From Anastrepha obliqua (taxonomy: Eukaryota; Arthropoda; Insecta; Diptera; Tephritidae), in the NCBI RefSeq assembly GCF_027943255.1, contig NC_072896.1:31770501-31834500 (forward strand): 64,000 nucleotides of DNA, read 5' to 3'. Shown here in pieces: positions 21,165-32,076 of this stretch. Made by a program: the position numbers and the translations under genes. Numbering within the stretch: position 1 is the stretch's first letter; every line of letters starts with the position of its first letter. Below the pieces are notes generated by a model. That model was not told the DNA's origin, made no database searches, and was given only the letters and a program-made list of their open reading frames with translations.

Positions 21165-21660
21165 ATGAACTTGCTTTACGACCAGACAAATCTGGCCATC
21201 CTACAATCTGAAACAGACAAAAACCCTTATAAGTCTTTCGAAACACGAACTAAGGCATATAATATCTCTTATCACCGGCCACTGCCTGTTGGGCACTCAC
21301 GCACGTCGGCTCGGGGTTCCTCAAAACGACCTGTGCAGATACTGCGAGGACGAAGATGAGGAAGTATCGAGCAGACATTTGCTGTGTAGTTGTCCCGGTT
21401 TAGCCAGAAGTCGCCTCGCTCTTTTTGGCTCTCCAACAATTGACAAGCTTTCAGTACTCTCGAACCTGAAAATCGAATCTCTCATCAAATTCTCGAAACG
21501 AATTAATATCTTTGACCAAAATCCACAATAAAAATCTCGGTTAGGTGGGGAAATCATATAACGTAATGAGCTCTAGGACAACACAACGGACCCAACTTGC
21601 GGTCTATGTGGCACTCCGATGCGGGGTCACCCTTAAACCAACCAACCAACCAAGATTAAA
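21165..21660 (+). pseudogene. 3' end of an R1/LOA-like non-LTR retrotransposon
   Basis: The frame, broken near 21290, reads a degenerate stretch ending ISYHRPLPVGHSR, then GTHARRLGVPQNDLCRYC, then EVSSRHLLCSCPGLARSRLA. That is the zinc-knuckle-like C-terminus following the RNase H domain in R1, I and LOA-type retrotransposons (CxxC with a downstream His and Cys pair). A noncoding tail continues to about 21655, ending in AACCAACCAACCAACCAAG, a typical repeat tail for such elements. The 5' part, including endonuclease and reverse transcriptase, is missing, as expected from truncated insertion. Members of the same type recur at 24725-25800 and 57140-57880 on the other strand. Confidence 0.7.
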
Positions 21661-21752
21661 TTAAATCAAAACAAATTAATTAGAATGAAATGAAATGAAA
21701 TAAAGTTAAGTGAAATGAAATAACATTACATATATTTATATATATGTATATA

Positions 21753-22355
21753 TTAGGGCGCGTCGATTTAAAAATCGCTCATTGCTCTGTGAAAATCTTA
21801 TTCTAGGGATCAAAATAAGAAACTTTGCCGAAAGAATCATACCTCTAAAACGAATTCTGATGTCCCCTAATTTGGGTCGAACGAAAAATCCCACTTTTAC
21901 CCATTTAGAGTGCTCCAATCGAGTCCAAATGTATGACCGACCCCCACTAACTTTGGACCGCCGATCCACCCATGGCAGTGGCACATCCCCTGGAACTTCC
22001 CTGGGGGGCTCCCCATACAATCATTTCAAAATATCACCATTTTTGGCCTTTACATGAGAAAAGAAACTAAAAAGTTCGACCCAAATTGGGGGACATCAGA
22101 ATTTGTTTTAGAGTTATGGTTCCTTCGGCAAAGTTTCTTATTTTGATCCCTTGAATATGATTTTCACAGAGCAATGGGCGATTGTTTTGCCTCCCCACAA
22201 AATACACTAAAATTTCGAACCAAATTGGGGGACATCAGAATTCGTTTTAGAGGTATGGTTCCTTCGGCAAAGTTTCTTACTCTGATCCCTAGAATATGAT
22301 TCTCACAGAGCAATGGGCGATTTTTTTGATTCCCCACAAATCGACCAGGCCTAAT
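21753..22355. mobile_element. Foldback MITE with long inverted repeats
   Basis: The left end (TTAGGGCGCGTCGATTTAAA, then CATTGCTCTGTGAAAATCTT, then CTTTGCCGAAAGAATCATAC and ATTCTGATGTCCCCTAATTT) returns as reverse complement twice at the right, near 22085-22190 and 22225-22355. The right side therefore carries a tandem duplication of the inverted repeat. The middle (21890-22060) is unique, GC-richer and apparently noncoding. TATA-rich sequence flanks both ends. Confidence 0.8.
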
Positions 22356-22359
22356 ATAT

Positions 22360-22455
22360 ATATATAATTGACACTTACACTTTTTTGGGTGTTTGGCCTA
22401 GCTCCTCCTCCTATTTGCGGCGAGTGTCTTGATCTTGTTCTACAAATACTTTTAA
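22360..22455 (-). mobile_element. SINE 3' tail fragment
   Basis: TGGGTGTTTGGCCTAGCTCC followed by TCCTCCTATTTGCGGCGAGT and GTCTTGATCTTGTTCTAC is the 3' region of the tRNA-derived SINE on the minus strand. It directly adjoins the foldback MITE. Confidence 0.7.
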
Positions 22456-24595
22456 ATTAATTAAAAGTACCCAAAATGGTGTATTAACCTAGCTATCCAG
22501 GTGGTTATTTTTCTATAAGCACCAACTGCCTTTCTCCCTATGTAGTAAAAGCGACTTAAAGTCAATAAATCAATTAAATCAATAATTTCACGATATTTGT
22601 ATTCGGAAATGATCAAACTAACTACCTCTCACATCTTAAAAAAACGTTTATTCAGAAAATCAAAACTAGGAAAATAAAGCCGACTTAAATTTATGAGTAT
22701 CGTCTACATATTTTTTCAATATAAAATATTAAAACTAAGACTACAACTAAGATAAATCGGACTGGGCTGCAAAAAATTGGAATTTTTTAATTTGTGATAT
22801 TTTTCCTTCATGTTTTCTTATTTGGTGCCACTATTTTTTCCATAAAAAAAAAATATTTCCAAATAACCCCGAAATTTGAAAGCTTTTCGAAAATTCTAAA
22901 GACAAAAAAAAACAAATGCAATTTACAAACTCCGTTGTAGTTTGTTGCACCAAACAGTCATTGAAAAAAAATTTTGTAAATCAAAATATAGCCCACAATT
23001 TCCCGTAAGCGGAATGGATGCAAATAACGAATACTTTTCCCAAACACGCACACATACATACATACACACGTATGTACTTCCCCATATAGAGAAGCTGAAA
23101 ATGCTCGCATGTAAGTGCCTTTGTATTACTGCAATTGAAATCTGCTTTGGTCGAAATTTGGCATGCATGCAACATACGATTTTTGCTGCTTGCTACATGC
23201 AACTTATGCACCAACAGAGTAAAACTCAATAAGTCGACGCCTGATGGAGACTACAAAAGCCAAATGGTGCACGCACGAATGTACACTCATACATGCATAA
23301 GTACTAAGTATGTACATATGTGTGTAGGTACACGACGAGTATGGGCAAAAGCATATGAAGAGGTATTTGTGCCAGAAACATTTTTCATTGGAAATTTCCG
23401 CCCACCCAAAGATTAAAGCGCAAAAAAGTAACAAAAAAAAAATTGCTAGCACGTACTTGGATTTTTGGTGGTGCATGTGTATTCATAGGTGTATTTTGAA
23501 GTGAATGTGCATATGCATGTATGCATGTGTGTGTGCCTCTGCGGCTGAGTGCATTGCGAGTAGAGTGTGCTTTCAAATGCATTTCGAATGGAAAATCATT
23601 TTCAGCTTCATTTCACTTTCAAGTACGAATACGTTTACAAATCACAATTCAGCATGCATACATGCATATTTGGGCACATATATGCATACATACATACACA
23701 TAAGCATATTCACTTATGCCCCTGCAGTCAAACCCACAGTTCTGAGTTCTCAACTACTTTATTACCAGTTTGCTTTGCTGCTGAAGTAGTTCGTGGCCTA
23801 TCGCTTTTCAGTGCTAGCAACTGGTATTCTAAAAAGGCCATGCCCTACGATATGGGCTATGCATGAGCATCATACTATTTAGTGAACTTTAGTTAACCTC
23901 TGCATCAACATTGCCACAGTTACTAAACTATTTCTTAATAGACAAAACAAGTCTGGTCCAACTTGGGCCGAAAATCACCAGTTTTGGATGAGTTGGAAAA
24001 ATAATTGAAAATAGCTAAAAATAGCTATTCAAGCTTAAAAAATATTGTTTTTGTGAAATAAAGTGCTACCCACAAATCTTTTTCTTATGTAACAAATTTA
24101 AGTTTTTCGAATTACTGAAATTTTCTTTTTAAAAATTATGCGTTTAATATTTTTGTTAACAATTTGTTTATTTTTTTATTTTATGGTTTAATATTTTTAT
24201 TTGATAAATTTTTTTACCTGGATATTTTTTCACCAAGAATTTGTTTTTTATATCTCCTTTTTGATTAAATATCCGCTAGATGGCGCTACAAAGACAATTA
24301 CACCCATAGGTGTCACACGTCATCCAAGCGACCATTAAAATATTACGATTTTACTATTTTCTTGATTATTTTATTTTATTTCGTTACTGATTTTAATATT
24401 TCAATTACGAGTTAAAGAGTATTTTTGTCAGACACGAACAGCTAGAAAAAAATTACTTTCGTCTTTCGGCTAGAAAAAAATGCGTACTATCGAGGTATTA
24501 AACTTCGTTGCGAATTGCCGCAATTTTCAACTTATTGAGCTTGGGAGTTATCGCAGCTCCACTGTATATATAATTTTTTAACATTTTGGAAGTAA
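22456..24595. other. Intron sequence, no gene
   Basis: AT-rich. The stretch 23030-23720 is full of ACATAC/TGTATG-type simple sequence that creates short spurious open frames on both strands. No RNA gene or protein domain was recognised. Confidence 0.4.
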
Positions 24596-24685
24596 ATGGA
24601 ACAACATCAAGGCGCACACCACAAATAGGAGGAGGTGCTTGGCTAGACACCCAAACGGGGTATTAGCGGCAATTAGGAAAAAGTT
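24596..24685 (+). mobile_element. SINE 3' tail fragment
   Basis: AACATCAAGGCGCACACCAC, then AAATAGGAGGAGGTGCTTGG and GGCAATTAGG match the tail of the tRNA-derived SINE in + orientation. Confidence 0.65.
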
Positions 24686-24724
24686 ACTGTAATATTTTTA
24701 TATATTATATAAATCAAACTAAAG

Positions 24725-25800
24725 GTTATGTTAGGTTAGCCTGGTTGGCAATAAGCCACGCATAGACCTTTCGGTCCCTAGCGATACCAGATGAAGACCG
24801 ACCTCTACGAATACCCAAAGGAGACATCATGTAGATTGTCAGCGCTTTTGGCGAATCTAAGCAGAGCTGGGAGATCCGTCCTCTAGACCCTCAAAAAATG
24901 GGGCTCCCAGGCATTTTAAACGCGTTTTAATAATGTCGAACAAACGCACAGAAGGTGTTTTAAAGTTTCCCCAACATCCGCTCTGCATTTCAGGGATTGC
25001 TAACACGGACCCTGCATTCATCCGTGTTAACAATCCATATGTTGTACGCATGTGCCGCCAATAGATTATGACCTATTAGCATACCTATGATAGTTCTGCA
25101 GTCCTTTCGCGAGAGCGTAAGTACAAATTGAGTCAGTTTTTTGTCGTTAATTCTACACATGACATTTGCTGTTTTGCATGTGGTCAGATTAGTCCACCTG
25201 GCTTCCACTCGCCTTTTCATGTAGTCGTCCATTTCATGGTATATTGTATTAAGCGGTTTTGGTATGTCGTTCTCTTGTTTAAAAAGTAGTCTAACAGCAC
25301 TTTTTGCTATCTCATCTACTATTTCGTTCCCATAATGCCTTTGTGACCAGGTACCCAATAGATATGCAGCCTACTGTTTGCGGCTAGCCTTTCTATGGCC
25401 TCCCTGCTCCGTTGAACATTTTTGGACTTAATACAATATGAGCTTATTGCTTTTATTGCTGATTGACTGTCCACGTATATATTAATTATTGAGTTCTTTC
25501 TTCTTCTTCTGTAGGCTAGCTCCGCGGCTTTCCCCACAGCAAAAACTTCCGCTTGAAAAACTCTGCTGTGGTCTGACAGCTTGATAGGCTGTCTTATCCC
25601 TAGTTTTGAGCAGTAAATATCCGCGAAACCTTCTCTCCGAATTAAAGTACGGAGTCATATAGTTTGTGCAACCTGAGTTCCAAATTGAGCTGTGACCGAA
25701 AGTTCTGCAGGTGGATACCCCAGCAGCCACTAACCTCCTCGCGGATTTCGCTGCCAGATCAATAGGTGGCATCCTGTTATGCACAGAGCAGCGAGTCGTT
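24725..25800 (-). pseudogene. R1/LOA-like retrotransposon fragment with RNase H domain
   Basis: Minus-strand frames, broken at least twice, read in order RMPPIDLAAKSARRLVAAGV, then GKAAELAYRRRRKNSIINIY followed by VDSQSAIKAI, then IYWVPGHKGIMG, then GNEIVDEIAKSAVRLLF and finally LKCLGAPFFEGLEDG. VDSQSAIKAI and WVPGHxGIxGNE are the second and third catalytic blocks of the RNase H domain found in R1/I-type non-LTR retrotransposons. The frame shifts between MGTK and GNEI near 25325. The element end near 24731 carries ATGTTAGGTTAGCCTGGTTG, which also appears at the very right edge of the window. It is a 5'-truncated dead copy. Confidence 0.75.
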
Positions 25801-26339
25801 GAATCCTTTCAAACTAAAACTTGCAAAAAAAAGAAATAGAAAAAATTTGATTATACAAATATTTTTTTTGTAACATTTGTTTTATTCAAATTTTTTTAGA
25901 AATGTTTTTATACATAATGGGAAAAGTTACTCTAATTGTTTTTAGTTGTAAATCAAACTAAAACTTGCAAAACAAGAATTAGAAAAATTGTACAAAATTG
26001 AAGAAAAAAAAATTTTATTAAATCTTTGGATACAATAACATTTTTTTTATTAAATTTCTTGTCTAATTTTTTTTATATAATTTTGTTTATAAATTTTTTT
26101 TATTAAATTTTTTGTATAATTTTTTTTTATTTCCGCTTAACGTATGCATTTTCAATTATTTTGGTTTAGAGCCATTTTTCTTTCAGCACGTGGTGTCTTT
26201 TTGCTACTTTCTATCCTTATGCCCATAAATCCCTCTCTATTTTCGTATTAATTCAAGATAGCTTCGTTTTTTAATCAGGTCTCTTGAAATTTACCCTAGA
26301 ATTTTATGTTGGATCCAAGACTGCTAGGAAAGTTGTGGA
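25801..26339. other. AT-rich intron sequence
   Basis: Poly-A/T-rich sequence in which AAACTAAAACTTGCAAAA recurs near 25810 and 25963, hinting at another decayed tandem repeat. No gene. Confidence 0.4.
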
Positions 26340-27420
26340 AGACAATAATTTCAAGCAAATTGGCCCGCCTTAATGTACATTTTTAATTTTTATTTGTTCT
26401 CCAACTTAATGAAGGAGAAAAAAAATAGTGTTTACCAAAATAAATGAATTATTTCAGAAATAAATAAATTAATAAAAAAAATTTAAAAAAAAATTAAAAA
26501 AAAAATTAAAAAAAAAATTAAAAAAAAATTAATTTAACAAAAAATTAATTAATGAATAACAAAGGCAACAATAAAAGCATTTAGATTTATGGAAAGCATT
26601 TTTTTTTTGCATGGCTATGGCTCCAATCGGAACAAATAAAATTTAATTATTACATAAATACAAATTGACCCGCCCTAATGTAGAGTTTTATTTTTTTATT
26701 TGCTCTGATACTTTATGAAGGCGAGTGCAAAAAAAATTAATTATTACAAAACTAAATTAATTATTAGAAAAATAAAATGCATTAATAAAAAATTCAAAAA
26801 AATAATTGTTACAAAAAAATGAATTAATAAATATTAATAAAAAATAAATTAATTAAAAAATAAGTAAATTAAAAAAATTCATTTATTAATAAATGCATGA
26901 TAACAATATAAACAACAAGCATTATGGAAGAAAATTTATTTTGCACGTAGGTCCATTTGGGCATTTTGTAACTAGTACAATTGCGACCACTGTGTAACTA
27001 GTATGCCTTCTACCGTCAATACCAAAAAGGGTAATGCACAGTTTTAATTTGTTTATTTGTTCTGAAACTTCGTGAAAGCGAATACAAATAAAAATTAATT
27101 ATTACAAAAATAAATTATTTCAGAAAAAAATAAATTAATAAAAGAAAAGAAATAAATTAAAAAAATTAATTAATCGAAAAATAATTAAATAAATTAAAGA
27201 AAATTAATTAATTAAAAAATAATTAAATAAAATTAATTAATGAAAAAAAATAATTAGATTAACTAAAAAAATTAATTATATTAATTACAACAATATAGTG
27301 CAAACAACAAGCATTATGAAAGAAAATTTATTTTGCATGTAACTCCAATTAGTCATTTTGTAACTAGTACGATTCGGCAACTGTGTAACTACCTCCTACC
27401 GTCAAATACCAGTACATCAA
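26340..27420. repeat. Tandem array with a period of about 350 bp
   Basis: Anchors recur in order: a CCCGCCYTAATGTA block near 26362 and 26672 with a weaker form near 27028; a TTTATTTGTTCT(C/G)AAACTT block near 26388, 26695 and 27050; and AACAAGCATTATGRAAGAAA with TTTTGTAACTAGTAC near 26912 and 27305. Between them lie long AATTAATTAAAAAA runs. It is a three-unit decayed satellite-like array with no coding potential. Confidence 0.65.
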
Positions 27421-28310
27421 CCAGAATGTCTACCAAGTAGTTTAGCTTTACACCCCAGCGATATTTACTTATGAACTATGAAAGTATGCACGTAAGTTTG
27501 TGCGTGTGCATCTGTGACTTTTATATTTGCATACAATGTACATTTGTTCGTGTTAATGCGCTTGTGTGTACATATGTTGTAAGCGGTAGTGGCCATTGTC
27601 GGCTAGCAATCGCAATCACAATCGAATTCATATTCATTTGTCGTTGAAGTAAAATAGCGTATACATATAAATATATATTTTTCCAACATTTCACCCAACA
27701 ACAATCAGTGATGAATTCGAGTGGTACGAGCGAGTGCAGGCGTACCCATTTGCTTACAAATTGACTCGTGCAAATACATTGTAGGATATTGCTGCATGTC
27801 CGGTTGTAAGGCGGAAATGCAGGAAAGTCAGTTAGAAGTAAGTAAGTGGAAATAACTAGCAAAAGAGTAGCTTGCAAAATAGTGCCAAAGCAGCCGAAGA
27901 CAGAATCACGTAAGAGAAAGTCAATAATAAAATGCAAAGAGGGCGATTTCGTATTCGTAAAAATACTGCTTATTATTTGTACTTATCCGAAAGAGGTGGG
28001 TACTTATTTAGGTAGAAATATTAAACAGAAAAAAGCACAAGTTTTATAAACCTCAGGTCTTAAATAGTGAAAACGCAAAAGAAATATTCGACATAAAAGC
28101 TTTTAGATTACTGGTAATGAAGCAGTGAAGCACTCAGATCTCAAAAAGTAACTATTGGCTAATACGCGCTTGATACGAGTATCCCGAAGTAAATCTCAGC
28201 TGACTATACTTAAACCGACCAATTAAGGGTTTAGGAGTTATGACTTTGATATTGAAGACCCTGTTTATTTAATACTCGTGTTAACGGCAAAATTAATTAG
28301 TAGAATCATT
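27421..28310. other. Intron sequence, no gene recognised
   Basis: The open stretch at 27521-27937 on the minus strand (138 codons) has no recognisable domain and no supporting signals. Confidence 0.35.
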
Positions 28311-28324
28311 GCGAGTGACTGAAA

Positions 28325-28620
28325 AACACCTTTGAAAGCCATGGGAATGATTTAGAAGCAAGAGCACTGAATACCGTACGATTCTTTGCTTGTGAAAAGC
28401 TGTTTCGGAAAGGCTTTATACCGATACGAATAAGAGAGACACCTAGGAAAAGTCTAGCAACAAATTTGGAAAATATCAGCATACTTTTGAAAGTTCTTAC
28501 AAGTAGAAACAGGAAGGGCTATAAATTTCATTGAGCGCTTAAAGGATTCGATTGCATTACCGATCCTCCACCGTCCAATTTCTTCTCAAAACCAAACTCA
28601 TGTAGCAAAATCCAGCTAGT
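28325..28620 (+). pseudogene. Possible heavily decayed mariner transposase remnant
   Basis: AAAGCCATGGGAATGAT at 28337 matches the KAMGMI block seen in the mariner at 12803-13110. It is followed in other frames by RFFACEKL and a KGF block, resembling the RFFACEQL...RKGFLHR segment that precedes the first catalytic Asp in mariner. Many stops and indels interrupt it. The match rests on short blocks, so confidence is limited. Confidence 0.4.
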
Positions 28621-28889
28621 GACCATCGTTGCTGGCATTTGCGGGTGCTAATTGAGAACCTGAGTCCATTCTGGCTAACTGAAGATTAGTAGAACTTTCA
28701 ACTTTCAGAACTCCATCTCTAATGCTGCTTTTTGTGGGTCTCTGCGCTAGCTAACTGTGTTAGCTAACTATTCTGCATATTTGCTACTTTCTTACATATG
28801 CACAAACCTTCTTAGTCATGTTTACTTACATATGTATGTGGAAGTTCTTGCATGCAGAATTTTCGAGTAGAGCAATTTTTGCAATTGTA

Positions 28890-28962
28890 AATGCGCATTA
28901 AATTAAAAATGTCAATGAATGCATTAAAATTGCATTAAATTAAAAATGTCAATGAATGCAAA
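28890..28962. repeat. Small tandem duplication
   Basis: GCATTAAATTAAAAATGTCA followed by ATGAATGCA occurs twice, near 28894 and 28931, a direct repeat with a period of about 37 bp. Confidence 0.7.
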
Positions 28963-29119
28963 TATGAGCTAGAAAGAGTTGGTTAGACATGCAGGTATAC
29001 TAGCAATCATTAAAGCATACTTGCAAAAGCATATACAGGGGGCTTCAATTGGGGCATAGTAATTTTGATTTTTTTATCCATATTGTAAGACCTCATCTGC
29101 AAAGGGGCCCCAACAGCGG

Positions 29120-30075
29120 TATGCTGCTAAGAGGCTATAATAGACGCTAAAAAGCCTGAAGCAAAAAAAATATGGCCACAAACAAGTTCGCCTGAATATA
29201 AAATCCATTTTAACAAATTATCAAAAGAAATTAAAATATTAGTGAAAGAGAAACACGGTAAAGAAATGAAACAGTTTCGACGCTGCTTAGACCCAACACT
29301 TCCAATCACTCCTTGATTAAGGTCAACAAAAAAGTAAGCGACATACAGTACCGTCCATCGCTTCATAAAAAAGTTGGGTTGAAAACCTCAATTAAGAAAT
29401 CAGAGCACCTAACCGATATACTGAAGTTAATCCTCATTTTGACACCACTGTCGCTGCCTTTTTATATACGAAGCTCACCAAATGAATCTGCTTTTGATAA
29501 AGATAACCAAAAGTGAAATAATTAGCGCCGTTAGAAAAACTAAAAGATCGCAAGACACTAGAATATGATCGCATCACGGCCGAAATGATCAAAAAACCAC
29601 ATCCTGAACCCTTAATTGCATTCTTCTTCTTAATTGCGTTACTCATTTCTTCAATGCCTGCTTAACCAGAAAGATTACTAGCTTAGTTGAAAGCGGCATA
29701 AACTAAAATGGTGCTCAGTGGTGCACTAGTTCTGTGAAAAGTGTTTGAAAAAAAGTTTCCCTTGATCTTAGGATTAATATTTCGAAGCATTTATTGGCTA
29801 TTAAATCGTAAATCTCCCATCTCAATGGACCACACGCTTTTTCTTTACAAAATCTGTGCTCAAACCAGTCTGGATTTATGGAATCCTACTGTGGAGCACA
29901 ACATCAAATTCAAACTTGCAAATTCTGCAACGTTTTCAGTCCAATACTCTAAGCACACTGGTAACGCTCCGTGGCACGTTGGACTAAAAAATGCCTTTGG
30001 GAATAGAGGAACAAAAAAATTAAACCTGAAAGTACCGAGATCGTCTCCAATCACTCCCACATGAATTGGCCTAAC
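29120..30075 (+). pseudogene. Decayed jockey-like non-LTR retrotransposon
   Basis: Scattered frames on the + strand retain reverse transcriptase blocks. LEKLKDRKTLEYDRITAEMI near 29525 matches the jockey pattern LKRLKNRKAPGYDxITAEMI. Near 29850-30060 the C-terminal pattern LYKICAQTSLDLW...NAPWHVG is visible, where intact jockey elements read LYxTCIRPVWTYG...NAPWHV. The catalytic YADD block is not visible, and stops and frameshifts are frequent. The spacing between the blocks is short for a full reverse transcriptase, which suggests an internal deletion. Confidence 0.65.
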
Positions 30076-30201
30076 ATTTAATTTGAACGGAAGCCCTTAA
30101 AAAATCATATTTAGACGCCCAGCTAACAACGTTTTGGCTGATTATATTTTCCTTTTTGCATACCCGATTTTAATATTTTCCAAGATGATTTTCTTTAAAT
30201 T

Positions 30202-30522
30202 AAAATAAATAAATAATTGGCGCGTACACTTCTGTTAGGTGTTTGGCCGAGCTCCTCCTCCTATTTGTGGTGTGCGTCTTAATGTTGTTCCACAAATGGA
30301 GGGACCTACAGTTTCAAGCCGACTCCGAACGGCAGATATTTTTATGAGGAGCTTTTTCATGGCAGAAATACACTCGGAGGCTTGCCATTGGCTGTCGAGG
30401 GGCGACCGCTATTAGAAAAATGTTTTTATTAATTTTGCTTTCACCGAGATTCGAACCAACGACCTCTCTGTGAATTCCGAATGGTAATCACGCACCAACC
30501 CATTCGGCTACGGCGGCCGCCT
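30202..30522 (-). mobile_element. Full-length tRNA-derived SINE with 13-bp target-site duplication
   Basis: Read on the minus strand, the element starts GGCGGCCGCCGTAGCCGAAT. It has an RNA polymerase III A box (TAGCCGAATGGGTTGG, reverse complement of 30495-30510) and a B box (GGTTCGAATCTC, reverse complement of 30446-30457) spaced as in a tRNA. A body of about 200 bp and an ATTTATTTATTT-type tail follow. The direct repeat TTTTCTTTAAATT flanks it exactly at 30189-30201 and 30523-30535. This is the best-preserved copy of the family in the window. Its 3' body contains CTCCTCCTATTTGTGGTGTG on the + strand, the hallmark seen in all tail fragments. Confidence 0.9.
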
Positions 30523-30539
30523 TTTTCTTTAAATTGTCT

Positions 30540-31145
30540 AACAATAAATTGCGCTTCTGGCACGTCAGAGGCATTAATTTAAGTACCTGTCAAAGTGAAG
30601 GTGGATAGTTCAAATTCCAGGGGCTAGATTGTCCACACTTTTTGGTGATATTAACCATTTTTGACAAAAAAGTCAAAGACATGGACGAAAGTGATGGACA
30701 AAAAATCATTGCTCTCATTTCTTTATGTTCACTCACATCCACATGAATTGCCTTCTACTCTCATGTCACCATTGCGTGTCTTCTTGAGATTGAGAAGGAA
30801 AACTCGGATCCAGTTCATCTAAGAGCTACCTATAAAATGTTAAATTTGCTTACTAGGAAGAGTATTTTACAGGAAATGTATATTTAATACTTAAATCAAT
30901 GCCACTTTTTTAATGTATTCTTAGAAGTATAGACAGAATACAAGATAAAGTGTGGTTAAAAAAAATCTTCGACCTCAAAACCTATTTTCAACAAACATAC
31001 TTTCTTTTTAAGCTGTCAAGTCCCAGTAGTAATGGAAAAAATATGTGCTTATATAACAACAAATGGCGATAATAACAAATATACGATTTTATGATCAGTT
31101 ATTTTTTTAATTTTAACTCTTCATTTTTTTAATTTCATATATAAA
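30540..31145. other. Intron sequence, no gene
   Basis: Nothing recognised in this AT-rich stretch. Confidence 0.4.
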
Positions 31146-31400
31146 TTAGGTTAACCTACAACAACTGTCATATAAATCCAATTTTAAAACTTTGTACAAA
31201 AATTTATAATAATTTGAATTAGAATTAATGAGATAAAAGAATTTAAAAAAAATTCGGTACAAAGTTTTATAGCCCATTAAATTTTCTTGCAATTCTTGAT
31301 CATTTTTAAAGTACAAGTTTGAAGTGGCTGCAAATTTTCGTTGATTTTTCATTATATTTTTCTTTGAGCATGTAACGCATTTCCTCCTTATAAAATAAAA
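31146..31400. repeat. Dispersed repeat also found at 62230-62470
   Basis: Blocks CAATTTTAAAACTTTGTACA, GTTTTATAGCCCATTAAATTTT, then AAGTTTGAAGTGGCTGCAAA and TTTTCGTTGATTTTTCA align in order with 62265-62440. Both copies carry a short open stretch on the minus strand, but the encoded peptides are unlike any family I know and differ in many places. Confidence 0.6.
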
Positions 31401-31824
31401 TGTTCATAGCTTTTTCTTTACATTTTGTTCTGAACAACCGGATTTATATTCGTCTGACGACTGTCAAACCAACACCTTTTCCTAAGATTATAGGGAATAT
31501 TTTATGGTATATGGAATTGTTGGTCTCGAAACTTTGTTGTTAAGGAAACTTTGAACCAAACAAAAAAAAACTTGAATTTTAAAATTTCTACGCGGCCCAA
31601 CACCAAAAATGACACGGTAACTACTATACCTACAAGACTCAACGATTTAAAAAAAGTGTGCCAGTTATTTATTCATTCTAGTCAAAGTGAATCAAATTGG
31701 AAGCTCCAAAACGAAACAAGCTTTCCTATGCTAGACCATACTTTCATTTACTTTGCTTACACTAGATTAGTGAATCTGAGAGTTTGAACTAAATACTCCG
31801 TAATTAATATCGGTAGTGTTCCTA

Positions 31825-32076
31825 GTGTCCACGCAAGTGGGGAAAGTTACTGATCGCCATTCACTTGGGAGTGGCCAGGACGATTCTTCTACATATGGTT
31901 CAAGCAGCTCACAACGTCCGGGATTAGCCCACGTATCCTCTGGTTAGCTTCCGAACACCCGTTCGGGAGTGAGCTAAAGTGAGAAGGCGAAGCATCCCAG
32001 CATAGCTGGTTGTGCGCTGGGTTTGGGACCCGCCACTTAAAAAGCCCCCCCAATAAAAACAGCAAGAAAGCCTCGG
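31825..32076 (+). promoter_or_regulatory. 5' leader of the RTE element
   Basis: About 250 bp between the target-site duplication and the ATG at 32077. It is GC-rich and contains several short inverted repeats (for example TCCGAACACCCGTTCGGGA near 31948). RTE leaders normally carry an internal promoter and may fold. No promoter motif was identified with certainty. Confidence 0.45.

Noticed and set aside
27521..27937. 138-codon minus-strand frame
   Set aside because: No domain and no supporting signals; it spans ordinary AT-rich sequence with TG-rich simple stretches.
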